A stretch of DNA of 64,000 nt from Clostridiales bacterium (lineage in GTDB: Bacteria; Bacillota; Clostridia; Christensenellales; UBA1242). The notes under the pieces were generated by a model, which worked only from the letters and a program-made list of their open reading frames with translations, was not told where the DNA came from and searched no databases. This document shows, piece by piece, positions 1 to 8,124 of the stretch. A program made the position numbers and the translations under genes. The first letter of the stretch is position 1, and each line of letters opens with the position of its first letter. The stretch spans positions 1-64,000 of the forward strand of contig CAKJYJ010000001.1 in NCBI GenBank assembly GCA_918262735.1. Reading direction: 5' to 3'.

Positions 1-325
1 TGAATATAACATAAAGTGAGTTGGTATTTTTGTTTTCAACATTTATTGTTATTGTTATTTCATCTTCTTCTCCAAACTCCAAATTCACTTGCCATGATGC
101 AAGTTCCGATGCAGTTGGTTTTGCCCCTTCACTATATGTTAGGTCACTTAGCGTTATGCTATTTGCATTTCCACTTACCGAACCTGTTATTTTGGCATAA
201 ACGCCCTCATATGTATTAAAAAATATTCCGTTCTTTGCCCTGCCTTTTGGTAAGAACAAAAATGCAGCCACACCAATAAGTGCAACCAAAATGATAAATG
301 CCACTAATCCAATTCTAAATTTCAT
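1..325 (-). CDS. Membrane-anchored protein, C-terminally truncated by the window edge
   Basis: The reading frame starts at the ATG at 325-323 behind a good ribosome site (AAGGAG) and runs off the left edge, so only about 108 residues are visible. The N-terminus is short and basic and is followed by one hydrophobic segment (about residues 5-24) with no clear signal-peptidase site. The rest is a polar region rich in Thr, Asn and Glu that looks extracellular and beta-rich. I do not recognise a family. It is separated from spoIIE by about 100 bases and is read in the same direction, so it could be co-transcribed or have its own promoter. The function is unknown. Confidence 0.7.
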   Translation of the reverse strand, partial: MKFRIGLVAFIILVALIGVAAFLFLPKGRAKNGIFFNTYEGVYAKITGSVSGNANSITLSDLTYSEGAKPTASELASWQVNLEFGEEDEITITINVENKNTNSLYVIF

Positions 326-428
326 AACAAACTCCTTTTTATTATTCTAACAAAAAACATAAATAAAAATCAAATATTTTCATGTTTTTGTAAATATTTT
401 AAGGAATGGTTGATAAATTTTAATTAAA

Positions 429-2732
429 TTACCTTTCAAATATCTTTGCAACAATAATACTCATATCGTCTTTCGCAATTCCTCCACAGGTTGCAACTGC
501 CTTTGAAATTATATCATCTGCAATGGTCTGTGGGTTTGTGCTTGTTATGTTGTTGATGTGGTCTTGCATTTTGTCTGCCGTGCCAAAAGCGTCAACAATA
601 CCATCGGTTGCAAGAATTATTTTGTCTCCACTCGTGAAATATATTTGTTCGGATTTACTTTCGGCGTTTTGAATTATTCCAAGCGGGAGTGCCCCAATTT
701 TAACTTGCTCGGTTGTGTCTTTATGTTTAATAAAACTCTCTGGTGCCCCCATTTTTATAAAGTCGCCCTCGCCAACTCTGGTGTCAACAACACACAAATC
801 AAGTGCACTAAAAACTTCATTTTTACCAAGGCTTATTAGTTTGTTGACACTAGATAGAATTATCTCTTTATCAAAGCCAGCTTTATAAAAATTCTCTATT
901 AAATCTATCGCCGTGTTACTAGTTCTTTGTGCCATTTCTCCACTACCCATACCATCACAAAGCGCAAATAAATATTTTTCGTCCTTTATTTTAATAACAG
1001 AATAACAATCACCACTTTTAACAGAGCCCGTTTTTGTTTTTGAGGCGATGCCAAAAACAATGCCGTACTTTGGTGCTGATTTTAATGTTAAAATTTGCCA
1101 ACCAGCACGGGTGCTACTAACCTCGTCAACCACTTCCATTTTTTGTTTACACACCCTACTAACAACCTTGCATATGCCACTTTTATCTTTGTCATCTTTT
1201 CTAACCGAAAGTGTAACCGATAATATATGCTCCCTATCCTGAAAAACAAGGGCGTCAGAGCAAATAATATTATTGTATGTTAGTTCATCAATTATTTTTT
1301 TCTCTTTCCCACTTTCAAAAATAACGCCTTTGTTAACCTCTAATGATAAGTCTTTCATTATTTCACTAACACCCTCTAATTGTTCTGCCAAAAGCACCTT
1401 ACTTGCATCAATGTTATTCATAAGCCCAGCATAATTTTTATATTGATTAATTAAATCATTTATTGAGCTAACAAGGGTGTTCAATTTCTCACATTTGCCA
1501 GCAAATTCGGTTGGAACATCCAAAAGATTCACCTTGCCTTTTTTTATTCCAAGATTGACCATAACTGCCAAACAATTTGCTGTTTCGCCACCACCAATTC
1601 TATAACATTTACCAAAACTTGGGCAATTTTTACAATGTTTAATTTTTATTTCGTTAAGTATTAATCGCCTTTCGTCCTCCCCCATTATTCCGCCATTTAT
1701 CATACTTAAATACACCTTGTTCATCTCTGCAAAAACATCGCCAAGTTCAACAAGCCTATGATATAACATTTCCCGATTTCTATTAATAACGCTCTGCTGT
1801 GTTAAACTTGCAAGAGTACTTTGAAATTCGTTCCCAAAACTATCTAAAATTTTGCTTGGTATTAAAAGGTATACTAAACAGGCAATAATTGTTGGTAGAA
1901 TTGAAACAATAGAAAACTCGGTGCCAATATTAAAATATAGACCAAATAAACATTCAACCAATAGTACAGCAATACATGATATATATTTATTTTTTGTCTT
2001 GAATGCCGAAACCGTAAGACCCAAAATTGCAAACATTGTTAAAAAAGTTGGGTTATGCAAAAATAAAAAAGTGCCAAGTCCAGAACTGATTGAAATTAGC
2101 ATGACAGTTGTTACATTTGCAACATATGCCGCGGTCAAAAAGGTTAAAACGCCGAACAGTTTTACCAAATAAAATTCACCAAAATTAAAACTCATAAGCC
2201 CACAAAATGTTGCACAAAAAATTACCATTGCACAGATTATTTCTGTTGAAGTAAAACGACTACAAACTCCCCGAACACAAACCCCTTCAAAAATTTTAAT
2301 GCAAGCAAATGTATACATAAGCCCAAAAACAAATTCCACAAAAATTAAAACAATATTTGAATTAAGAAAGTAAATTTCAATGAATATTTTTGGAATGTTG
2401 CAAAGACAAGCATATATCAACAAATGAATATATTTAAGCGGTTTCTTTGTTTTATAATGAACAAAATATATGATTGCAAAAATCACACAAAATAAAGAAT
2501 TCTCTAGCAATATATATGTGGAAAAAGAGGATAAATACCCAGCCAAAACATAAATTATTGAAAGAATAATAACATTTTGATTACACCAAACAAGTGCAAA
2601 AAATAGCCCAAAAACAAAGGGCGTTATTGCTTCATTTAAACAGGCTCGCCCCGCAATGAATATCAACATAAAAAACATTATATATTTAGTAGCTAAAATA
2701 ACTTTTTTGTTTTTGCCTAGAGTATCTATCAT
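429..2732 (-). CDS. spoIIE: Stage II sporulation protein E, serine phosphatase
   Basis: SpoIIE dephosphorylates the anti-anti-sigma factor SpoIIAA, which releases sigma-F in the forespore, and it also localises to the asymmetric septum. The 767-residue protein has the family layout: about ten membrane segments in the first 300 residues, a central cytoplasmic region with a Cys cluster (HCKNCPSFGKC), and a C-terminal PP2C phosphatase domain from about residue 545. Metal-site motifs of PP2C are visible: CDGMGSGEMA, the stretch GAPESF, and ATDGIVDAF. The length is close to the usual ~800. The start has a good AGGAG site. Upstream there is a TTTTTGTCAA stretch resembling a Spo0A box, but I could not assign a promoter. 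Its presence indicates a spore-forming lineage. Confidence 0.95.
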   Translation of the reverse strand: MIDTLGKNKKVILATKYIMFFMLIFIAGRACLNEAITPFVFGLFFALVWCNQNVIILSIIYVLAGYLSSFSTYILLENSLFCVIFAIIYFVHYKTKKPLKYIHLLIYACLCNIPKIFIEIYFLNSNIVLIFVEFVFGLMYTFACIKIFEGVCVRGVCSRFTSTEIICAMVIFCATFCGLMSFNFGEFYLVKLFGVLTFLTAAYVANVTTVMLISISSGLGTFLFLHNPTFLTMFAILGLTVSAFKTKNKYISCIAVLLVECLFGLYFNIGTEFSIVSILPTIIACLVYLLIPSKILDSFGNEFQSTLASLTQQSVINRNREMLYHRLVELGDVFAEMNKVYLSMINGGIMGEDERRLILNEIKIKHCKNCPSFGKCYRIGGGETANCLAVMVNLGIKKGKVNLLDVPTEFAGKCEKLNTLVSSINDLINQYKNYAGLMNNIDASKVLLAEQLEGVSEIMKDLSLEVNKGVIFESGKEKKIIDELTYNNIICSDALVFQDREHILSVTLSVRKDDKDKSGICKVVSRVCKQKMEVVDEVSSTRAGWQILTLKSAPKYGIVFGIASKTKTGSVKSGDCYSVIKIKDEKYLFALCDGMGSGEMAQRTSNTAIDLIENFYKAGFDKEIILSSVNKLISLGKNEVFSALDLCVVDTRVGEGDFIKMGAPESFIKHKDTTEQVKIGALPLGIIQNAESKSEQIYFTSGDKIILATDGIVDAFGTADKMQDHINNITSTNPQTIADDIISKAVATCGGIAKDDMSIIVAKIFER

Positions 2733-2801
2733 AAAATCTCCTCTTAATATAGGGTGCTGTATTCTTCTTTAAATGATTGTAAGACACTATTGACAAAAAC
2801 T

Positions 2802-2825
2802 AAAAAAAGAAATGTGAACATTTCT
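2802..2825 (-). terminator. Rho-independent terminator of the mscL operon
   Basis: A perfect 7-bp stem (AGAAATG/CATTTCT) with a 4-base loop is followed on the minus strand by a run of six or more T. It lies about 60 bases beyond the mscL stop and before the spoIIE start. Confidence 0.75.
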
Positions 2826-2885
2826 GTCACATTCCTTGTTTTTTTGTTAAATTATACCGGCCTGAAATTAAAGTCCTCGCCACAA

Positions 2886-3521
2886 TTATTTTGTTTTGTT
2901 TTCGCCACACCCGGCAGATAATAAATCCCTTATTTGCGTTAAAAGTTCTTTTTCGGTTGGATTGTTTAGGCGCTCCTCTTCTTCGGCCTTTTGTTTAGCC
3001 TCTTCCTCTAACCTTGCTTTTTCCTCGGCTTCTGCCTTTTGTTCTGCCTCATACTCTGCCCAAACCTCTTTGAATTTTCTCTTTTCTTTTCTTGCCTTTA
3101 CTTTTAGTTCTCTTATTTTGTTGAGCTTTGCGATTTTTGCAGCCCTTTTTTCTGCATTTGATATTTCTTCAAGTTGTTTTCTAGAAGCGTTTACAACTTT
3201 AATAATTATAAATATAACCAGAGCAACCAATAAGAAGTTTAGAATTGCGGTGATAAATGCACCCCAGTCAATAAATATGCTCTTTTCTAAATCAATGCCA
3301 TTTGCAACATCGTTATCAATATACACTTTTTTTAAGAATGTGTATGCTGATTCTAAACCATTACCGGCAGACAAAATGTAGTTAATAACTGGCATAATAA
3401 TTTTGTTTGTAAGTGCGGTAACAATTGCTGTGAATGCCCCGCCAACAACAACCGCAACAGCTAAATCTAAAATGTTTCCTCTTGAAATAAATGCCTTAAA
3501 TTCTCTAAAAAACTTTCTCAT
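2886..3521 (-). CDS. mscL: Large-conductance mechanosensitive channel MscL with long charged tail
   Basis: MscL opens under membrane tension and releases solutes during osmotic downshock. The N-terminal amphipathic helix and first membrane helix carry the family signature (FISRGNILDLAVAVVVGGAF). A periplasmic-type loop and a second membrane helix (about residues 90-112) follow. The cytoplasmic helix is then extended by about 80 residues of Lys/Glu/Ala-rich, predicted coiled-coil sequence, making 211 residues against the usual 130-150. The start codon overlaps the stop of the SHOCT-domain gene by an ATGA junction, so the two are translationally coupled. A terminator follows. The long tail is unusual and could interact with the partner protein. 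Confidence 0.93.
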   Translation of the reverse strand: MRKFFREFKAFISRGNILDLAVAVVVGGAFTAIVTALTNKIIMPVINYILSAGNGLESAYTFLKKVYIDNDVANGIDLEKSIFIDWGAFITAILNFLLVALVIFIIIKVVNASRKQLEEISNAEKRAAKIAKLNKIRELKVKARKEKRKFKEVWAEYEAEQKAEAEEKARLEEEAKQKAEEEERLNNPTEKELLTQIRDLLSAGCGENKTK

Positions 3522-4366
3522 GCTTTGTACCTCTTAATTGCTTTTTGCCTTAATTTTGTGTATTCTCTTTCGGTTATTTGCCCCTGTTCTTTTAACTCGT
3601 TAAGTTGCATAACCTTTTTAACCAACTCTTGTGCTTTTTCATTTGACTCTTTTATGTTCTCAACAATTTCAATTCCGCCACCATCATCAGATTTATGAAT
3701 TTTAACATCATCTTTTTGTTCCTGATACTCGTTTGAATAAAAATATAAACTTGATGCCGTTCTAATTCTTCTACCACCCTTTCTTTTGAATGTTAAATAC
3801 GGATTTTTAACCATTAGAGTAATGAATCCGTACAGACATATAATAAACGTCATAATCGATAGTATAAGTGCTTTGGATAAAACAATACTGCTACCAGCTG
3901 ACTGTGCTAACTGTTTTAATATTTCTGGCGAATTTGTGTTTAGAAAGTTTGTGAACACAGAATAATTAAACCTTGTTATCACAATTGAATATCCATACAA
4001 AACTGTTATTGCCAGTGTTGTAAACTCGGAAATAATAAAAAACGTTGTGCTCGCGAAATACTTATCATCTTTGAAAAGTTGTGCTGTTCCAATAAGCCCC
4101 AAAATCGATATAAACAATAATGCCGCCGACAAGGCAATGATTATTGTTGATGCCATTTCTGCAGAAACATAGGTTATGTTACCATAGAACAAATATTCAA
4201 TTGGAAGAATTATTTCGGCGCCAAGTGCATATGCATAATTAATTGCATCAAACTCCACAAATTTGCCAGCAATCATCAGTCCCAACAAAGCAACTGACAG
4301 CACACACAGCACTGCCAAAACAAGCCGAAGCATCACAACAAAAAATCCTTTTGCCCCATTTTCCAT
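3518..4366 (-). CDS. Four-helix membrane protein with C-terminal SHOCT domain
   Basis: This is a membrane protein of 282 residues with about four hydrophobic segments (around residues 10-35, 65-95, 100-125 and 155-185). A charged cytoplasmic region follows, and the last ~35 residues form a SHOCT domain, recognised by the pattern LNELKEQGQITEREYTKLR. SHOCT domains often sit at the ends of membrane or oligomeric proteins; their role is poorly defined. I chose the ATG at 4366 over an in-frame TTG at 4384 because a promoter (TTGTTA, 17 bases, TATATT) ends six bases before this ATG, which implies a leaderless transcript. It is coupled to mscL, suggesting a function in envelope stress or osmotic response (inference). 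Confidence 0.75.
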   Translation of the reverse strand: MENGAKGFFVVMLRLVLAVLCVLSVALLGLMIAGKFVEFDAINYAYALGAEIILPIEYLFYGNITYVSAEMASTIIIALSAALLFISILGLIGTAQLFKDDKYFASTTFFIISEFTTLAITVLYGYSIVITRFNYSVFTNFLNTNSPEILKQLAQSAGSSIVLSKALILSIMTFIICLYGFITLMVKNPYLTFKRKGGRRIRTASSLYFYSNEYQEQKDDVKIHKSDDGGGIEIVENIKESNEKAQELVKKVMQLNELKEQGQITEREYTKLRQKAIKRYKA

Positions 4367-4372
4367 ACTATT

Positions 4373-4401
4373 AATATACCACAAAAAAAATAAAGTAACA
4401 A
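4373..4401 (-). promoter_or_regulatory. Promoter placing the start of the SHOCT-mscL transcript at the ATG
   Basis: On the minus strand a TTGTTA box is followed after 17 bases by TATATT. The -10 box ends six bases before the ATG at 4366 and there is no Shine-Dalgarno site, so the mRNA is probably leaderless. Confidence 0.55.
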
Positions 4402-4540
4402 ATAAATTGACAAATATTTATCCATATTATAAAATAAATGTAATTCAAAAATATTCAGTTATTATTTCTATAATATGGTTGCCTAAAGCATGGCCATCTG
4501 ATATACTATTTTTGAAAACAATTAAATTGTGAGGTTAAAT

Positions 4541-4918
4541 ATGAAAAATCCATACGGAAATAACGCAATTATAATTTGGACCGACAAAAAAAGAATACTT
4601 GGAATGCCAATTTCTTTCACAAGATATAGCCTTGTTACAAACAATACAGACTGGACAAAACTTTTTGTTAAAACCGGTATTTTATCAACAATTATTGATG
4701 AAGTAAATTTATTTAGAATTTATGATATTCAATGTTCACAAACACTAACACAAAAAATGTTTGGTGTTGGAACAGTAACACTTTATTCAAAAGATTTAAC
4801 AATGCCAGTTGTTAAATTGCATAACATTAAAGAACCATATAAAATTAGAAATATGTTTGCTGAAAAAATTGAACAATCAAGAACACAAAAAGGTGTTCGT
4901 ATTGGCGAATTCTATTAA
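4541..4918 (+). CDS. Small PH-domain-like (DUF304-type) protein
   Basis: The protein has 125 residues and no membrane segment. Its pattern of short beta strands with the stretches GMPISFTRYSLV, VNLFRIYDIQCSQTL and GVGTVTLYSKDLTMP matches the bacterial PH-like domains (DUF304/bPH2), where a strand describing a property such as LYSKD follows a GVGTV turn. These domains are usually found in membrane-associated proteins of unknown role. The ATG at 4541 is chosen because GAGGT sits seven bases before it; a GTG 12 bases upstream lies within the ribosome site itself. The gene stands alone between a divergent neighbour and its own terminator. Exact function is unknown. Confidence 0.7.
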   Translation: MKNPYGNNAIIIWTDKKRILGMPISFTRYSLVTNNTDWTKLFVKTGILSTIIDEVNLFRIYDIQCSQTLTQKMFGVGTVTLYSKDLTMPVVKLHNIKEPYKIRNMFAEKIEQSRTQKGVRIGEFY

Positions 4919-4933
4919 TATTTTAAACAAAAT

Positions 4934-4959
4934 AAAACGCTCCGATAGGGGCGTTTTTT
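4934..4959 (+). terminator. Rho-independent terminator after the PH-like gene
   Basis: AAACGC(T)CC pairs with GGGGCGTTT around a GATA loop and is followed by six T. The stem also reads as a weak terminator for the converging minus-strand nrtR transcript. Confidence 0.85.
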
Positions 4960-4978
4960 AATTAATATTTTAGTGAAT

Positions 4979-5845
4979 TTACTCTAAATTGTTAAAATCA
5001 AATGAACTTGTGCGGGTGTAATATCTGGAACTTCTATACCCTTTACCCTGCTCATATTCTTTTGTTGGCTCAACAAGTTTTGCTGTTTTTCTTCTAAAGT
5101 TTGCATCTAATAATTTTACTCCCAAAATTTTTTCATAGCAAAGCTTTAATTCTGTTAGTGTGAATTTTTTTGGAATTAAGTTAAAAATTATGTCGGTATA
5201 TTCCAATTTATTTTTAAGCCTTTCAATTGCGTAAAAAATTATTTTTGCATGGTCAAACGCAAGATTTGTTGATTTTATTTCAACATTTTTAACCTCTCCT
5301 TCATCACCCTTCTTTAGTGTTATTATCAATTTGTTAGTTAATGTGGTTTTGCCGTTTTTTAACGTTAAGTTAACGGTTTTTGTTTGTGTTATAACATTAT
5401 TCACAACCCTAACTTCAACTTCACCATCCTCAATTTCAACATCAAACCATTCGCCATCAGTTACTTTTTCATCTTCGGTGGTAAGGAGCATATAACTTGT
5501 GCTAAGCACCCTTGTTCTTGGATCCCTTGATTTTTCGCCAAATGTAAATAGTTGTTCAAAATAAAATTTTTCTAGCCCAACCTTCTTTTTAACGCAAAGC
5601 CTCATTGTTTCCGAAAGCTCAAAATTTAAGTCGATAAATGTCCCCGGAATTGCATATTTGTTTACAAATGGTGGATACTTTCTTTTAAGAAGTAAAACCT
5701 GTAATTTTTTTTCTGGAAGTTTCCTATAGTTGCCGACCTCGTTGCTAGCCAGCCTAAAAATTACCGCATCGGTTGTTACCGAGGGCTTGTCATATTCACT
5801 ATCACTATATAATTCCAAAAAAGACTTGTCTTCTTTTGTTAACAT
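4979..5845 (-). CDS. nrtR: NrtR-type Nudix-related regulator of NAD metabolism
   Basis: NrtR proteins sense ADP-ribose or NAD-derived ligands with a catalytically dead Nudix domain and repress NAD genes with a winged helix. Here residues ~20-140 form the Nudix-like domain. Its Nudix box is degenerate: the catalytic Glu pair in the REUXEEXG part is replaced by Lys (RLCVKKKVGL). The C-terminal ~80 residues contain the winged helix (FTLTELKLCYEKILG...FRRKTAKL). A beta-rich insert of about 70 residues lies between. The total is 288 residues. The ATG at 5845 is preferred over one at 5878 because a perfect GGAGG sits five bases before it and the overlap with nadE disappears. It is the last gene of the leftward NAD operon and probably regulates both divergent operons. 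Confidence 0.85.
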   Translation of the reverse strand: MLTKEDKSFLELYSDSEYDKPSVTTDAVIFRLASNEVGNYRKLPEKKLQVLLLKRKYPPFVNKYAIPGTFIDLNFELSETMRLCVKKKVGLEKFYFEQLFTFGEKSRDPRTRVLSTSYMLLTTEDEKVTDGEWFDVEIEDGEVEVRVVNNVITQTKTVNLTLKNGKTTLTNKLIITLKKGDEGEVKNVEIKSTNLAFDHAKIIFYAIERLKNKLEYTDIIFNLIPKKFTLTELKLCYEKILGVKLLDANFRRKTAKLVEPTKEYEQGKGYRSSRYYTRTSSFDFNNLE

Positions 5846-5858
5846 ACTAACCTCCAAT

Positions 5859-6632
5859 TTATCTTTCCATTCCACCATTAAAATGATTTATTTTTTTATT
5901 GTCATACTTTATAGCCCCATCTCGTTTATGCTTTGAATTTTGATGTAGTTTTTTTATTCTTTCAAAGTTTGCACCAATTTTTCCTTCACGGATATAATCC
6001 TCAAGTTCACCATATGTTATACCCATATTGTCTTCATCACTTTTGCCAGAAAGTCCATCACTTGGCGTTTTTAGAACTAAATCTTTTGGCAAACCCAAAA
6101 GAAGTCCAATTTCACAAACCTCATTTTTTGTATAATTAGCAATTGGTGCAAAATCCCCAACATTATCACCCCATTTGGTTGTGTATCCAACCATTGCTTC
6201 AGAAAGATTTGAGGTGTTTGCAACCAAATATCCCATGCTTCCAGCAATAGCATAAAGATATGTCATTCTGATTCTTGGTGGAGTGTTGAATGTTGTTACT
6301 GTACTTAAATTATTATTTGTTTCTTTTATAATTGGCTCAACATTTTCAATAATTGAATTATAGGTTTTAGAAATATCAATTTCTTTATACCTAATCCCCA
6401 AATATTCACAGGTTCTCCTCGCATCGTTTTTATCAATCATCTTTCCGTTTGGCATAATAACGCCAAAAACCCTATCTTTTCCAAGCGCATTTATGCAAAG
6501 TGAAGCGGTAACCAAACTATCTTTGCCACCACTCATTCCAATAACAACACCCTTAAAAAATGGATTATTGTTAAAATATCCCTTTATCCACTCTATTATA
6601 CCGTTAACCTCATCAATTGTTACCTTGTTCAT
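5859..6632 (-). CDS. nadE: NAD(+) synthetase, ammonia-dependent type
   Basis: NadE amidates nicotinate adenine dinucleotide to NAD, the last step of the pathway. The protein is 257 residues, the length of the ammonia-dependent form without a glutaminase domain. The PP-loop ATP pyrophosphatase motif is SGGKDSLVTA (about residues 34-43). Other family stretches are GYTTKWGDNVGDFAPIAN and LPKDLVLKTPSDGLSGKSDE. The start overlaps the end of the upstream phosphoribosyl gene by 20 bases and has a clear AAAGGAG site, so the overlap is real. It sits between the PRPP-synthetase-like gene and nrtR in the leftward NAD operon. Confidence 0.95.
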   Translation of the reverse strand: MNKVTIDEVNGIIEWIKGYFNNNPFFKGVVIGMSGGKDSLVTASLCINALGKDRVFGVIMPNGKMIDKNDARRTCEYLGIRYKEIDISKTYNSIIENVEPIIKETNNNLSTVTTFNTPPRIRMTYLYAIAGSMGYLVANTSNLSEAMVGYTTKWGDNVGDFAPIANYTKNEVCEIGLLLGLPKDLVLKTPSDGLSGKSDEDNMGITYGELEDYIREGKIGANFERIKKLHQNSKHKRDGAIKYDNKKINHFNGGMER

Positions 6633-7410
6633 TTATAATCTCCTTTATATCAAATATTTTTAATTTTTTATTGTTTGAAGTTTTCGTTAAACTGTTTGAT
6701 GTGTAAACCGCTTTAACGTTTTTAATATCAAATATTCTATTGTTATACTTATTCTCTTCAAAATGTCCACAAACAATATATATGTTAAAGTCGCCAATTT
6801 CTAAAAGTTTGTTTATTGCACAAATAATAGTGTCGCCAGATGATATTATGTCATCAACAATAATTATATTTTTAACCCCAGTAAAATCTCCAACAACTTC
6901 ATAGCTATTTATAAGCCCGGTAGTTTTGTCTCTGGTTTTTTGAGCATACAAATAATCTTCACTAAGTTTCCTACACTTTTCTCTTATTCCCTTGTCTGTG
7001 TAAAATAATTTGTAATTAGGGATATCTTTTTGTACCAACCTTAAAATTGGCTTAACAAGTTCAATCATTTTTGAATTGTTAAAGTAACTTAATTCACAGT
7101 GTGGTTCACAAACATAAATGCCATTCAGCTTTAAGTCATTAAAAAGTTCACTAACATACTTTAAAGTTTCAACCTCGTAACCATTATTATGATTCATTCT
7201 TTGATAAGGAAGATAATTTAATGTTAAATATACATCATAATCATTACTCTTATAGTATTTAACAATAATAAATAGTTCAAAAATTGAAATATCTTCGCCG
7301 TCATACAAAATATCAACTCGCTTTTCGCTAGTTTCTAAATCTTGGCTTAGCAGCTTTAACTCCCCGCTTGAAAATCTTTTTGGCGAGAATTTTTTGCCAT
7401 TTATATACAT
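6613..7410 (-). CDS. Ribose-phosphate pyrophosphokinase-like protein of the NAD cluster
   Basis: The protein has 265 residues and two halves like PRPP synthetase (Prs). The first half has counterparts of the Prs N-domain (RFSSGELK; YLPYQRMN corresponding to the YxRQD loop). The second half has the PRPP-binding loop IIIVDDIISSGDT (about residues 185-198). It is shorter and more divergent than housekeeping Prs (~315 residues). Being first in the leftward NAD operon, it most likely supplies PRPP to the nicotinate phosphoribosyltransferase of the facing operon. An alternative is a Prs paralogue acting on ADP-ribose, as in some phage NAD-rebuilding pathways. The substrate cannot be settled from sequence. 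Confidence 0.75.
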   Translation of the reverse strand: MYINGKKFSPKRFSSGELKLLSQDLETSEKRVDILYDGEDISIFELFIIVKYYKSNDYDVYLTLNYLPYQRMNHNNGYEVETLKYVSELFNDLKLNGIYVCEPHCELSYFNNSKMIELVKPILRLVQKDIPNYKLFYTDKGIREKCRKLSEDYLYAQKTRDKTTGLINSYEVVGDFTGVKNIIIVDDIISSGDTIICAINKLLEIGDFNIYIVCGHFEENKYNNRIFDIKNVKAVYTSNSLTKTSNNKKLKIFDIKEIINEQGNN

Positions 7411-7440
7411 TTTTCTTCCTCTTAAATTTTATTTACAATT

Positions 7441-7455
7441 TGATATTATCATTTT
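7441..7455. promoter_or_regulatory. Putative NAD-regulon operator, copy 1
   Basis: TGATATTATCATTTT is found twice in the divergent intergenic region. Its core TGATA-T-TATCA is a perfect inverted repeat, as expected for a dimeric repressor. This copy covers the -10 box of the leftward promoter. NrtR is the natural candidate to bind it, but that is an inference. Confidence 0.6.
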
Positions 7456-7471
7456 AATAATATTTTGTCAA
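7443..7471 (-). promoter_or_regulatory. Promoter of the leftward NAD operon
   Basis: On the minus strand TTGACA is separated by 17 bases from TAATAT. The -10 box lies inside the first copy of the 15-bp repeat, so a bound repressor would block the polymerase. Confidence 0.8.
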
Positions 7472-7489
7472 TAATTTTTTAAAAAATAC

Positions 7490-7518
7490 TTGACATGCCA
7501 GCAAATTTGTGATATTAT
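7490..7518 (+). promoter_or_regulatory. Promoter of the rightward NAD salvage operon
   Basis: A perfect TTGACA is followed after 17 bases by TATTAT, about 32 bases before the nicotinamidase start. The -10 box lies inside operator copy 2. Confidence 0.85.
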
Positions 7519-7524
7519 CATTTT
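7510..7524. promoter_or_regulatory. Putative NAD-regulon operator, copy 2
   Basis: This is an identical 15-bp copy of TGATATTATCATTTT, 69 bases after copy 1 in the same orientation. It covers the -10 box of the rightward promoter. The two copies give one regulator control over both operons. Confidence 0.6.
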
Positions 7525-7549
7525 GAAAATATCAAAAGGGAGAGAAAAA

Positions 7550-8122
7550 ATGAAAGATTGTTTAGTAATAATTGATATGGTAAATGGCTTTGTGAATGAA
7601 GGGGCGCTGGCCGATAAAAGAATTAATAAAATAACCCCAAACATTGAAAAACTTATTAAAGGGGCAATGTCAAACGGCACTCCAATAATTGTGTTTAAGG
7701 ACACACATGCGGAAGACGATGAGGAATTTAACACCTACCCACCACACTGCATTAAAGGAACAAATGAGTGTGAGTTAATTCCAGAATTAAAAAAATATGA
7801 GAAAAATTTTCACATTATTGAAAAAAACACAACAAATGGTTTCAAAACAGAAACATTTCAACATTTAGTTAAATGGATAGAGTTTGATAGAGTTATCGTT
7901 ACTGGCTGTTGCACAGATATATGTGTTCGTGATTTTTCACTTTCTTATATGAACTATATAAAAAACACCGGTGCAAAAACGCAAATAATTGTTCCTGAAA
8001 ATGCCGTTGAAACATTTGATGCCCCAAATCACAATGCAACACAATACAATAAAAAAGCATTGGCAGAAATGAAGGAAAATGGAATTTTTGTCGTTAACGA
8101 TTTAGAAAACACAAGAGGTTAA
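7550..8122 (+). CDS. pncA: Nicotinamidase / isochorismatase-family hydrolase
   Basis: Nicotinamidase hydrolyses nicotinamide to nicotinate for the Preiss-Handler route. The 190-residue protein shows the family triad: Asp9 in VIIDMVNGF, a Lys in the EKNTTNGF stretch, and the nucleophile Cys in VTGCCTDICV. A YPPHCIKGT segment matches the metal/substrate loop of nicotinamidases. The ATG at 7550 follows AAGGGAGAG; a longer frame reaching back to 7490 would begin inside the promoter. It is the first gene of a tightly spaced rightward operon (two-base gap to the next gene). The neighbours pncB and nadE support nicotinamide over isochorismate as substrate. Confidence 0.88.
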   Translation: MKDCLVIIDMVNGFVNEGALADKRINKITPNIEKLIKGAMSNGTPIIVFKDTHAEDDEEFNTYPPHCIKGTNECELIPELKKYEKNFHIIEKNTTNGFKTETFQHLVKWIEFDRVIVTGCCTDICVRDFSLSYMNYIKNTGAKTQIIVPENAVETFDAPNHNATQYNKKALAEMKENGIFVVNDLENTRG

Positions 8123-8124
8123 TA

